A DNA stretch of 42,252 nucleotides, taken from IMG/VR virus record IMGVR_UViG_3300034684_000116, positions 1 through 42,252 of that record; one strand, given 5' to 3'. The notes beneath the pieces are model-generated. The model did not search any database. It saw only the letters and a program-made list of their open reading frames with translations, and was not told the origin of the DNA. The position numbers were made by a program, and so were the translations under genes. This DNA comes from a virus. This document shows positions 22,256 to 28,925 of this stretch, in pieces. Position 1 is the stretch's first letter, and the number at the start of each line of letters is the position of its first letter.

Positions 22256-24643
22256 TTAACTATTAACCAGCACGGCATGCGGTCCTCCACCAATGGACCG
22301 CGCTCTGCCGCCTGATACAAACATAACTTCAGCTGCAGCACCCACACGCTTCCTAATAGGATACGCAAAAGTAAGAGCTAATGCATCAGCTCTGTCAGGG
22401 CTTGGCATCTTACGCACCTTCTTTATGGCCTGCTTCGACTCAAGCTTCATCTTACCAGTGCCCCTGTGGTAGTCGTAATACGGCGTCACCAAGTCGTCAC
22501 GCAACTTTCTATCGTCAGGTATGGCACCACCGCTCTTGAGCCACTCCTTCATCTCATACCACATTTCCATACGCTTATTGGCGAGCTCTGGGCGGCTCGA
22601 TGCAGCAGCACCATTAACACCTACAGTCTTATCACTTAAACCCATGCGCCGTAACTGGTCTACCACACCTGCGCCCACACCAGTTACATCAACGAAGATC
22701 TTATCAGCATTTCGCTCTACGGCGAATCTATATATCTTGTCAGCGTATTCAAGAGTATCGATGTCCATGCCCTCCCATAACTTCTCAGAATAAAGACCTT
22801 GCCGCAGGAACAAACAACTACTGTCATCACCAAAGTAACTTACATCAGCACCAAGTATTACAGGAGCGAAGTTGTACTCAATTTCGTGTATATGTCTATT
22901 TACGGCGGCCTCCACCAACTCCAGTGGTATGAACTGCTGCACCGAGGCGCTCGGAAATTCACCAAGAACTCTTACTCTATATTGGTCACTGTCCTCGCCG
23001 TACTCCTGCTTCATTAACTCTATATATTCTTTAGTTACGAGCGGTGAATCAAGACACGAGAAAGTGTACGTATCCCACAAATGACGGTTAGAATTGAATG
23101 CCTCATAGAAGTACCCAGTTACCATTGTTGGGTTACCAGTCATTACAACTCTTGCGTTGCTGGTGGTGAGTGTACCTCTCATGACCTCGAATATCTCGTT
23201 AGGTACCTCGGCAGCCTCATCTATCAGAAACATGAGGTTCTTAGCATGGAACCCCTGTAATGCACTTGGCTGGTCACGGCGTGCTGTACGAGCCACGGCG
23301 TATTGCTTCTTACCACATCCTTCTATGGTAACACGATCCTTAGTGACAATAGTTGCGTCGGCCATGTCCTTGGGCATCTTCATACGCCATGAGTCTATTT
23401 CTGACCACAACACGTCGTTGAGCTGGTGAGCTGATGGTGCTGTACATGGTATCTCTACATCTAACCTTGTCCAAAGATACCACAGTAGAGACCATGCCAA
23501 AGTTGAAGTGTTGTGTGTTGGCACAAAGTCCTCACCAGCCAGGTACATATGGTCTGGTGCCTCAACCTCGATACACATACTTTCTTTCATGCCAACTTCT
23601 TCTATACGATCAATCCAGCGCTTGAGATACCTATCCTGGACATTGTTGTGCAGGTTCTTTTGTTTTCTACTGACGTAACCTAACTTTGTACCAGGTTTGA
23701 AACGGATAGTTACATTGTAGGCATCGTTACACTGGACTTTGTAGCCATCTTCGTCAATATAATGTGCTTTTTTTGTTGCTTTTTGTGCTATGGCAATACC
23801 ACCAAGAGACCTAACTAACCATACAATATCGTCTCTAAGTTGTGAACTCGTAGTTGTGTATACACATATACCACTTGGGGCAATGTATCCATCGGTGTCA
23901 ATCAGACCACGCAGCAACTCGAAACGGTCTTCTATAGAAGAATATTTGTATATATCAGGAATGTATCTATATGGTGATGTGCAATCTAATAAACCAAGCT
24001 CTCTTAAATGAGTTATACATCCTCTGCAGTTAATTCTATTGTTATCAACAAACGAAGCATCTACTCCAATTTCTATGAGATGCTCGTATATCTCAATCTC
24101 TGGTTTAGATATTGTTCCTCTGTTCCTACTACCATCACCGATCCAGCAACCAACGAAGTATGGATGAAGTGGCAGCTCTTTCTTCTTGCGGAATGCCACA
24201 GGCTCATATGGTGGTATTTCTATTTGCCTTGCCATAGAGCGACCATTACTTCGTTTACACAGTGGGATCAACTCTTCAGTAGTTGCAATACGCCAACCAC
24301 GTGAGTAACGCCTCTCTTTGCGGGTCTTAACCTTCCACAGATGGTCACCTGTAGTCTCCAATGAACTGCCATCAGTGAAAATAACATTATATACCTTAAC
24401 CCTACCTAATGGATAAACAGCCTTTATTCTCGTTGGTGAGCCATCAAGACTAAATACATCGTCACCAACTTTAAGATCACCCCAGAATCGTGGTCCATCT
24501 GGTGTCACTGTAACTAATTCAAGCGGTACCCCTTTTCCGACCCCATGACCGCTCTTCACAGCAACATGTGCATTGTCCTTTGCTATAGCCCTCAAGAGCT
24601 TCTCCTGCTGATGTGTTGGCGTGGCACCAAAGATCTCTCGCAC
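22256..24643 (-). CDS. terL: Terminase large subunit interrupted by an intein
   Basis: ATPase-nuclease motor that packages DNA. The precursor as read from GTG 24643 has 795 residues, of which 38-378 are an intein; the spliced enzyme would have about 454. Extein motifs: Walker A GHGVGK|T split after Lys37, Walker B LMFLIDEAAEV (D475, E476), a coupling motif MTGNP, and nuclease acids D600, D652 and D750/D753 (SPDRADALALTF). Homology-like residues continue in frame upstream (NERLINKFAAYRKDPVLF) with no ATG, GTG or TTG, so the true start may be the ATT at 24698-24700, which overlaps the terS stop. Without splicing the ATPase site would be broken. Confidence 0.92.
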   Translation of the reverse strand: MREIFGATPTHQQEKLLRAIAKDNAHVAVKSGHGVGKGVPLELVTVTPDGPRFWGDLKVGDDVFSLDGSPTRIKAVYPLGRVKVYNVIFTDGSSLETTGDHLWKVKTRKERRYSRGWRIATTEELIPLCKRSNGRSMARQIEIPPYEPVAFRKKKELPLHPYFVGCWIGDGSRNRGTISKPEIEIYEHLIEIGVDASFVDNNRINCRGCITHLRELGLLDCTSPYRYIPDIYKYSSIEDRFELLRGLIDTDGYIAPSGICVYTTTSSQLRDDIVWLVRSLGGIAIAQKATKKAHYIDEDGYKVQCNDAYNVTIRFKPGTKLGYVSRKQKNLHNNVQDRYLKRWIDRIEEVGMKESMCIEVEAPDHMYLAGEDFVPTHNTSTLAWSLLWYLWTRLDVEIPCTAPSAHQLNDVLWSEIDSWRMKMPKDMADATIVTKDRVTIEGCGKKQYAVARTARRDQPSALQGFHAKNLMFLIDEAAEVPNEIFEVMRGTLTTSNARVVMTGNPTMVTGYFYEAFNSNRHLWDTYTFSCLDSPLVTKEYIELMKQEYGEDSDQYRVRVLGEFPSASVQQFIPLELVEAAVNRHIHEIEYNFAPVILGADVSYFGDDSSCLFLRQGLYSEKLWEGMDIDTLEYADKIYRFAVERNADKIFVDVTGVGAGVVDQLRRMGLSDKTVGVNGAAASSRPELANKRMEMWYEMKEWLKSGGAIPDDRKLRDDLVTPYYDYHRGTGKMKLESKQAIKKVRKMPSPDRADALALTFAYPIRKRVGAAAEVMFVSGGRARSIGGGPHAVLVNS
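23510..24532 (-). mobile_element. Class-3-type intein with LAGLIDADG endonuclease domain in TerL Walker A
   Basis: A 341-residue insert between Lys37 and Thr379 of the precursor. The N-terminal splicing block starts GVPLELVTVTPDG, so residue 1 is Gly, not the Cys/Ser needed by class 1 inteins. The class 3 WCT set is present: Trp103 two residues after the block B His101, Cys357 in block F (CIEVEAPDHMYLAG), and Thr376 before the terminal His377-Asn378, with Thr379 as first C-extein residue. Two LAGLIDADG motifs (FVGCWIGDG, D170; LLRGLIDTDG, D251) keep their acidic residues, so the homing nuclease may be active. Both ends of the insert are clean. Confidence 0.88.
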
Positions 24644-24695
24644 GAAGAGGACTGGGTCTTTGCGATAAGCAGCGAATTTATTGATTAAGCGCTCG

Positions 24696-25118
24696 TTAAT
24701 CTTCGTCTTCTGTCAGCTCCACAGTCAGTGGCTGTTCCTCGTCCATACACTTCTCAAGAGCGCTTAGTAGGCTGGCAGGACTGAAATTAACATTGACCTG
24801 ATCCACAAAGTCACCGCTTGCCTTGGCGAGGAGCTCACTGGCTCGTATTTTGTCCTTGTGGCTGGCTTCTTCATCGTTCATTATTCGTGCCCAGAAGCGC
24901 TTCCTTGCTGTTTGTGATTTGACTACCACATCTGCCTCTGGGTCGGCAGCACTTTCGATAGCAGTGTAAAAGTCATCCCTGAGGAGCAGTTCGTGGGCTT
25001 TCTTAGAGGGGTTGTCATAGCCCACCATACGACAGGCTTTAGCCACATCGTTAATGCCTGCTGCCACAAGGTTTATGACGGCTCTTTCCTTCTCGGTTAA
25101 GTTAGATACTGGATACAC
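24696..25118 (-). CDS. terS: Terminase small subunit
   Basis: A 140-residue protein upstream of terL. The N-terminus (LTEKERAVINLVAAGINDVAKACRMVGY) is a helix-turn-helix of the kind used for DNA recognition at packaging initiation. A helical middle and an acidic tail (ELTEDED) follow, the tail being the usual terL contact. It is read from GTG 25118, which abuts the ribosome site GGGGAG with almost no spacer; no better start is in frame. It is the first gene of the leftward unit, about 35 bases below promoter 25160-25188. Confidence 0.8.
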   Translation of the reverse strand: MYPVSNLTEKERAVINLVAAGINDVAKACRMVGYDNPSKKAHELLLRDDFYTAIESAADPEADVVVKSQTARKRFWARIMNDEEASHKDKIRASELLAKASGDFVDQVNVNFSPASLLSALEKCMDEEQPLTVELTEDED

Positions 25119-25159
25119 CTCCCCTCAAGTATAAAGCGTGGACTTTATCCACAGTATAC

Positions 25160-25188
25160 ATTATAAACAGATGGTGCATATTTGTCAA
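25160..25188 (-). promoter_or_regulatory. Consensus sigma-70 late promoter upstream of terS
   Basis: On the minus strand TTGACA (25183-25188), 17 bases and TATAAT (25160-25165) match consensus fully. A GTATAC site (25154-25159) abuts the -10 box on the downstream side, where a bound regulator would block the start site. It would drive the terminase-to-ejection-protein operon. Confidence 0.85.
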
Positions 25189-25203
25189 GTGGTGATAAAA
25201 ATT

Positions 25204-25229
25204 GAGCCACACCTGCGCAGGTGTGGCTC
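25204..25229 (-). terminator. Terminator-like palindrome upstream of the late promoter
   Basis: A perfect 13+13-base palindrome (GAGCCACACCTGC and its complement). On the minus strand it is followed by AATTTTTAT, a good terminator tail. It would stop leftward transcripts arriving from the early region before the late promoter. Confidence 0.7.
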
Positions 25230-25587
25230 GTGTTCGGTAACTCTATCCACATACCAAAGGAGGAGGTTTTGTGGTAGTTTAATTAAAGCACGTTGGGCTA
25301 TATACTGTCAAGGTACTAAAGTACTCGGAGTTCAAAATTACCATGAATGTGGGGGTGGGGTACCTTCGCCTCGCCCGAAGTTCAAAACCCCCTCCCCAGG
25401 GGGTGTATAGCATTGTATACAGAGCACACCCCATCTCATATTGCACTATGAATACAATGTATCATATACAATATGTGGCATATAACATAAAGAGTGTATG
25501 ATTGCATACAACATACACAAAACAGATATAAGAGCACATAGGCAAGATGAGCTTGGCTATGCGTGCTTAAGGTAAAGATAAAGTCAT

Positions 25588-25611
25588 CGTGTATACATGC
25601 ATGTATACACG
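25588..25611. promoter_or_regulatory. 24-bp perfect palindrome, candidate operator O1
   Basis: Half-site CGTGTATACATG and its exact complement. It contains two GTATAC cores whose starts are 12 bases apart (25591, 25603). It ends 9 bases before the -35 box of P1. A near copy with the same 12-base spacing lies beside the XRE regulator gene (29851-29874), so that regulator is the best candidate ligand. Confidence 0.7.
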
Positions 25612-25620
25612 AAAAAACAC

Positions 25621-25649
25621 TTGACAAACAAAACATAAGGGCTTATACT
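25621..25649 (+). promoter_or_regulatory. Early promoter P1
   Basis: TTGACA, a 17-base spacer ending GGGCT, and TATACT. The same spacer ending recurs in P2, P3 and the regulator's own promoter. It lies 32 bases before the first early gene. Confidence 0.85.
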
Positions 25650-25680
25650 ACAAGCACAAAGAACAAAGGGGGGGTTAGAA

Positions 25681-25989
25681 GTGATATACAAGGTCTATCA
25701 ATACAGTGGCCATATACATGACAAATACGGCTACATGGCCACAGATCAACGTTTCGCAGGCGAAGTGTCGATCAACCCAGAGATGGGCAAGGACCGACTA
25801 AAGGCTGAGCTTAGAGATATATTTCACCTGGGCGATGAGGTGCCTATCGACGGCCTGGAAGTTTTTGGCGACGACGAAGTCATGATCTTTGATCGCTTTA
25901 TCAATGGCCAGAGGATGGCCATAGGATATTTGAAAGTAGCGGAAGCAGCATTGAAGGCCGAAAAGGCCGCGGCCAAGGAGGTAAAATAA
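25681..25989 (+). CDS. Unknown early protein
   Basis: A 102-residue protein I do not recognise. It starts at GTG 25681 (GGGGGGGTTAGAA upstream), reads VYQYSGHIHDKYGYMATD and has a Lys/Ala-rich helical tail (AEAALKAEKAAAKEVK). It is the first gene after P1, a place often used for host-takeover proteins; that role is only a guess. Confidence 0.6.
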   Translation: MIYKVYQYSGHIHDKYGYMATDQRFAGEVSINPEMGKDRLKAELRDIFHLGDEVPIDGLEVFGDDEVMIFDRFINGQRMAIGYLKVAEAALKAEKAAAKEVK

Positions 25990-26196
25990 ATGACAGACGT
26001 TATGGACCTATCGACTGGGACAGTTTATTCCTACGACGCAAAACCCAAGGAAGCTTTAATAATGTGCTTTGAGCAAATATCAAAAGACAACTACAACACG
26101 TGGAGCTATAACTTCAATCAATCAATAGTTGAAACTGATCTTTGTTACAGTATTGGCGATATAGCAGTGTTTAAGGATGAAAGAAGCATAAAATAG
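25990..26196 (+). CDS. Unknown small early protein
   Basis: A 68-residue protein (MTDVMDLSTGTVYSYDAKPKE...) with no recognised domain. The AAGGAGG site within the end of the previous gene and ATG directly after its stop indicate an operon. A hairpin follows at 26202-26221. Confidence 0.6.
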   Translation: MTDVMDLSTGTVYSYDAKPKEALIMCFEQISKDNYNTWSYNFNQSIVETDLCYSIGDIAVFKDERSIK

Positions 26197-26201
26197 GCCG
26201 T

Positions 26202-26221
26202 GGGGTGCCATTAGGCACCCC
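26202..26221 (+). other. Intergenic hairpin
   Basis: An 8-bp perfect stem (GGGGTGCC with GGCACCCC) and loop ATTA. No T-run follows, so it is likely a weak terminator, attenuator or message-stabilising element. Confidence 0.55.
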
Positions 26222-26233
26222 TAACACCATTAC

Positions 26234-26276
26234 TTGATAAACACAAAACGCCTCATATATAATGAGGCGGAAGGAG
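26234..26276 (+). promoter_or_regulatory. Weak promoter-like sequence overlapping a hairpin and ribosome-site element
   Basis: TTGATA (26234-26239), 18 bases and TATAAT (26258-26263). The -10 box lies in and beside the loop of a 7-bp hairpin (26249-26255 with 26263-26269), whose 3' arm runs into GGCGGAAGGAG, a string repeated at several gene starts. Either use, or both, is possible. Confidence 0.4.
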
Positions 26277-26293
26277 ACAAGGAGGGGGTAGAA

Positions 26294-26758
26294 ATGAAGA
26301 TAACATTATCAGAAGAAGAAAAGAAACGACTGGGCATTGAATCTTGGAGCAACACACAAGCTCGGCTATATGCATCAGATATAGCAGAAAGTGTGCTCTT
26401 TATATATGAGCATATATGCCAACGTGACGCGCGCCCACGCCACGCAATAACAACAGCGCGCAATTACGCGCGAATGATAGAGCTAAAAGCTCCAGAAAGC
26501 TATATCGAAGAAGCACGACAAGCGCTAATATGGGCATCAGAAGCAGCAAAAGAAGCAGCAGTCGAAGCAATATTGCTCGATGATCCGTCTGCACATTGCG
26601 CTGCTTCTGCAGCAGTGCACGCGGCATCGCTTGATGACAATATGATATTTCACGCAATGGCGGCAACATATGAGGCGCGCAGCGCGGCATTTTACGCGCG
26701 CGACGAAATACTAAAAAAACAAAAACAAGAGCAAAAGAAGGGGGTAGAGCAAATATGA
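26294..26758 (+). CDS. Imm5-like all-helical protein 1
   Basis: A 154-residue protein, almost wholly alpha-helical and Ala-rich. The segment DARPRHAITTARNYAR and the repeated AAKEAAVEA / AASAAVHAA pattern resemble the Imm-5-like immunity-protein domain that turns up as orphan genes in phages. ATG 26294 follows GGAGGGGGTAGAA. A related protein is encoded at 31558-32145. Role in the phage unknown; defence or toxin neutralisation would be speculative. Confidence 0.5.
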   Translation: MKITLSEEEKKRLGIESWSNTQARLYASDIAESVLFIYEHICQRDARPRHAITTARNYARMIELKAPESYIEEARQALIWASEAAKEAAVEAILLDDPSAHCAASAAVHAASLDDNMIFHAMAATYEARSAAFYARDEILKKQKQEQKKGVEQI

Positions 26759-27012
26759 AGATAACACAAAAGTTTCATGACAAATTAGAATTAGCTAAAC
26801 AGAAAGGCTTCAAACGTGTATACGTAGTAATAGGCAAATACATGAGCACTACATATTGCTACTTTGTCGATATTGATGAATTATTGCAATTACCAATCGG
26901 CGCAACTTATAACGCACCACAACGTTGGTCGTCGCGCTGGACTGGACACCCCAACACCCGCCAAGCTACATCAACAGATATAAAATATAGCGAAGTATTA
27001 AACCTACAATAA
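26755..27012 (+). CDS. Unknown early protein
   Basis: An 85-residue protein (MKITQKFHDKLELAKQKGFKRVYVVIGKYM...) with no recognised family. Its first codons and upstream sequence (GGGGGTAGA..ATATGAAGATAACA) nearly repeat those of the previous gene, which suggests a duplicated start segment. It overlaps the previous stop by 4 bases. The late part mentions GATYNAPQRWSSRWTGHP, possibly a small basic patch. Confidence 0.55.
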   Translation: MKITQKFHDKLELAKQKGFKRVYVVIGKYMSTTYCYFVDIDELLQLPIGATYNAPQRWSSRWTGHPNTRQATSTDIKYSEVLNLQ

Positions 27013-27016
27013 TAGA

Positions 27017-27048
27017 AAGCCATGGGCGCTGAACGGCGCTCATGGCTT
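27017..27048 (+). other. Long intergenic hairpin
   Basis: An 8-bp perfect outer stem (AAGCCATG with CATGGCTT) continues into six inner pairs, two of them G-U, with loop GAAC. No T-run. It is probably a message-processing or stability element between early genes. Confidence 0.6.
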
Positions 27049-27081
27049 ATAGGAGTTGGAAAGAAGCAGTAATAAAAATAT

Positions 27082-27102
27082 CCGCCGAAAAGGCGGAAGG
27101 AG
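27082..27102 (+). promoter_or_regulatory. Hairpin fused to ribosome-site element
   Basis: CCGCC-GAAAA-GGCGG hairpin whose 3' arm is part of GGCGGAAGGAG. The next start codon is 27116. The same 11-mer occurs at 26266, 28247, 31539 and 38124. Confidence 0.5.
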
Positions 27103-27115
27103 GAGGGAACAAGAA

Positions 27116-27439
27116 ATGAAAAACTGGGAAGAAGCGGCGCTTAGAATAGCAGAAGAAGCAATAAAGAGATATGGGAACAACAAGCAAGGAGCAGAAAGAT
27201 TTATATTTAATGAAGCATGCGACTGTAACGAGGTAAAACACAGCACGCTATCATGTCAGGCCATATTAGACGCATTGTTTACAGACCACAAGGCACTTGA
27301 AGAGGCAAAAAAACAAATGCGTAATGTGTATAAAGCATCGCCGTGTTTGGAACATACAGCAAGATCATTAGTGCTTGCTATGATATACAACGAAGCAATA
27401 GAATATTACAACAAAAAAGCAAAAAAGGAGGAGAAATAA
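27116..27439 (+). CDS. Helical early protein, paralogue of the 32370 product
   Basis: A 107-residue, charged helical protein. Its pattern WEEAALRIAEEAIKRYG ... LVLAMIYNEAIEYYNKK lines up along its whole length with the protein at 32370-32690 (WIETAIEIAGSAFYGY ... LAFWIIYTKAMEHYRYI). No known family. ATG 27116 is chosen because the GGCGGAAGGAGGAGGG element lies just upstream. Confidence 0.6.
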   Translation: MKNWEEAALRIAEEAIKRYGNNKQGAERFIFNEACDCNEVKHSTLSCQAILDALFTDHKALEEAKKQMRNVYKASPCLEHTARSLVLAMIYNEAIEYYNKKAKKEEK

Positions 27440-27440
27440 A

Positions 27441-27683
27441 ATGTCTCACTTTTACGGAGAAGTGCACGGGCAAGCTAAAACACCAGCAACAAGGCGCGGA
27501 AGCAAGGCAAGTGGCCTTGAAGGTCACCTAAGAGGCTGGAACATAGGGGTTAGAGTTGTTTTAAAATACAAAGAGGGTATTGGAGACGTAATCCACATAT
27601 ACAGGACAAGCGGAAGTAATAACGTAGATAACGACGTGCTGATTGCAACACTAAACGAAGATGAGGTGAAAGAAATCAGTTAA
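27441..27683 (+). CDS. Conserved small phage protein
   Basis: An 80-residue protein starting MSHFYGEVHGQAKTPATRRG, then SGLEGHLRGWNIGVRVVLKY. I recall this pattern (MSHFYG.. followed by a RGW.VGVRV strand) in short uncharacterised proteins of many phages. It begins right after the previous stop, with AAGGAGGAG upstream, and is followed by a strong terminator. Confidence 0.65.
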   Translation: MSHFYGEVHGQAKTPATRRGSKASGLEGHLRGWNIGVRVVLKYKEGIGDVIHIYRTSGSNNVDNDVLIATLNEDEVKEIS

Positions 27684-27695
27684 GGCTATAATAAA

Positions 27696-27729
27696 GGGAG
27701 AGGAGGACTACTCCTCTCCCTACTTTTTT
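27696..27729 (+). terminator. Rho-independent terminator
   Basis: A perfect 10-bp stem (GGGAGAGGAG with CTCCTCTCCC), loop GACTA and then TACTTTTTT. It ends the first early gene group. Confidence 0.85.
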
Positions 27730-27804
27730 ATTGTAGCTCAACAAATACCGCATTTTATTTAATGAAACTCAAGGCGGAAGGCGGTATTCGGAGGAGGTGG
27801 TCGC

Positions 27805-27843
27805 GTGGGGGAAACAACAGGCGGAAGAAGGCCAAGGTCATGA
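27805..27843 (+). CDS. Short leader ORF coupled to the zinc-ribbon gene
   Basis: GTG 27805 has an ideal GGAGGAGG site and opens a 12-residue frame (MGETTGGRRPRS) whose stop overlaps the next start as ATGA. The following gene has a weaker site of its own, so re-initiation is plausible. It is not recognised as a protein family. Confidence 0.35.
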   Translation: MGETTGGRRPRS

Positions 27844-28241
27844 GGTGCAAGGTGTGCGGCAAAGAATTACCACATGGTGATGTATTAGAGGTTGACTGTG
27901 GGGCTAAGATCGAAGTATGCCACAATTGCGCGCGAATAATAAGGGAGGCAAGTAAAATGATAGAAGAAGAGAAGGTTTTCGTTTCTGAGGCAGCAAGGGA
28001 TTATTTGCAGTCAGACGAGCTAAGGGAGGCGTTCTGCGGGGATTGTCCATGGAACATATACCATCCTGGGTATTTCAATCCATTGTCAAGCACGGTTGAT
28101 CCGCCGTGGAACGAGTGCCCGGCGGATCTCGACATATCAAGCGATAAGTGCTACCACAAGAGCGACTATGAGGAGATAGTTGCGCTCTTGGCGGAGGCCG
28201 ACGACGTGGCGGGGATGCGGAAGGTGGTGAGAGTTTTATAG
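27840..28241 (+). CDS. Cysteine-rich, zinc-ribbon-like early protein
   Basis: A 133-residue protein. The N-terminus has C3-x2-C6 and C27-x2-C30 (MRCKVCGKEL...EVCHNC), a treble-clef or ribbon pattern. A second Cys group lies around CGDCPW and ECPADL...KCYHK. Function unknown, nucleic-acid or protein binding likely. ATG 27840 overlaps the stop of the leader ORF. A terminator follows. Confidence 0.6.
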   Translation: MRCKVCGKELPHGDVLEVDCGAKIEVCHNCARIIREASKMIEEEKVFVSEAARDYLQSDELREAFCGDCPWNIYHPGYFNPLSSTVDPPWNECPADLDISSDKCYHKSDYEEIVALLAEADDVAGMRKVVRVL

Positions 28242-28259
28242 CAATAGGCGGAAGGAGGC

Positions 28260-28289
28260 GGGCGCCACAGCTCGTGTGGCGCCCTTTTA
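28260..28289 (+). terminator. Rho-independent terminator
   Basis: A perfect 10-bp GC-rich stem (GGGCGCCACA with TGTGGCGCCC), loop GCTCG and TTTTAT. A GGCGGAAGGAG copy (28247-28257) sits just before it without a following gene, so that copy may be a relic of a lost gene. Confidence 0.88.
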
Positions 28290-28688
28290 TTATGGCCGCA
28301 GAAACTTGTATACTGTGCATTGTATATTGCTCTTAAGCAAAAGAGTCCACACGAGCGCCACTCATAAAAACGTGTAAACCCGCACCACGACTGCTTATAT
28401 ATAGGAATGAAAATTGTATTACCACAAATCGAGGCGGTGACTCCTTAGGTGACATATATACACAGCTCGTATGTGGTAGAAATAAAAAAAAGACCACAAG
28501 ACAGCTCTCTCTTGTGGCTTCCTAAAAATTGTATACAAAAAACAATGCTCAAAAATCGGTGACACCTGGGGACACATGTGTGACACTTTAGTTATGCCAG
28601 TATTACTGGTATTTGCAAGGCTTTATAGGGGCCGTGACACTGTGACACCAAAACGAAATGGCCGTGACCCCTTTTTTGGAAAGAGGTG
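28290..28688. other. Non-coding control segment
   Basis: No plausible gene of normal size. It contains GTATAC sites at 28308 and 28531, an inverted pair TACCACA...TGTGGTA (about 28412-28479), a leftward terminator (28484-28517) and the left half of the GTGACAC repeat cluster. A 13-codon ATG frame at about 28407 is possible but unsupported. Confidence 0.6.
28484..28517 (-). terminator. Leftward terminator of the control island
   Basis: On the minus strand, CCACAAG and CTTGTGG form a 7-bp stem with a 10-base loop, followed by TC and eight T residues (complement of 28484-28491). It would end transcripts from the gene at 28689. Confidence 0.75.
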
Positions 28689-28925
28689 TCACAGCCCGTC
28701 GAAAATCGTCCCAACCCTTGCAATCACCGTTTGGTCAACATTGGTCACAGGTGTCACACAGGTGTCACCATGTGTCACGCTTTTTGCCTCTTTGCGTGGT
28801 TTATCAACATTATAGGACATTTCGGTGATTATTCCCTTCTTTTTTAATTCGTGGAGTATTAAATTCGGGGTGATTTTAGCCTTGCCTAACATTTGGTGAC
28901 ACCTCCCAAAATAGGGTAGTGTCAC
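28559..28925. repeat. Iteron-like GTGACAC/GTGTCAC repeat cluster
   Basis: Ten exact copies of one heptamer in 367 bases. GTGACAC starts at 28559, 28580, 28634, 28642 and 28896; its complement GTGTCAC starts at 28686, 28751, 28762, 28772 and 28919. Near-matches occur at 28664 and 28743. The left group points one way and the middle group the other. It may be a replication origin, partition site or operator array for the overlapping gene. A single GTGACACC also occurs at 36382. Confidence 0.85.

Larger units (their letters stand above)
25119..25680. other. Divergent regulatory region without genes
   Basis: It separates the leftward late and rightward early units. It holds the late promoter, a minus-strand terminator-like palindrome, a C-rich hairpin near 25387-25404, GTATAC sites at 25154, 25415, 25591 and 25603, a perfect 24-bp palindrome and early promoter P1. 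Around 25308-25330 the sequence GGGCTATATACTGTCAAGGTACTAAAG resembles the -10 and initial transcribed bases of the other early promoters, but no -35 box is evident, so it may be a decayed copy. No credible protein gene is seen on either strand. Confidence 0.75.

Noticed and set aside
25436-25636. A 66-residue minus-strand frame in the divergent region
   Set aside because: It covers the perfect palindrome and P1, has low-complexity Cys/His/Tyr content and no ribosome site.
28559-28925. The repeats as a CRISPR array
   Set aside because: Repeats are 7-8 bases, in both orientations and irregularly spaced, with no spacer pattern and no cas genes.
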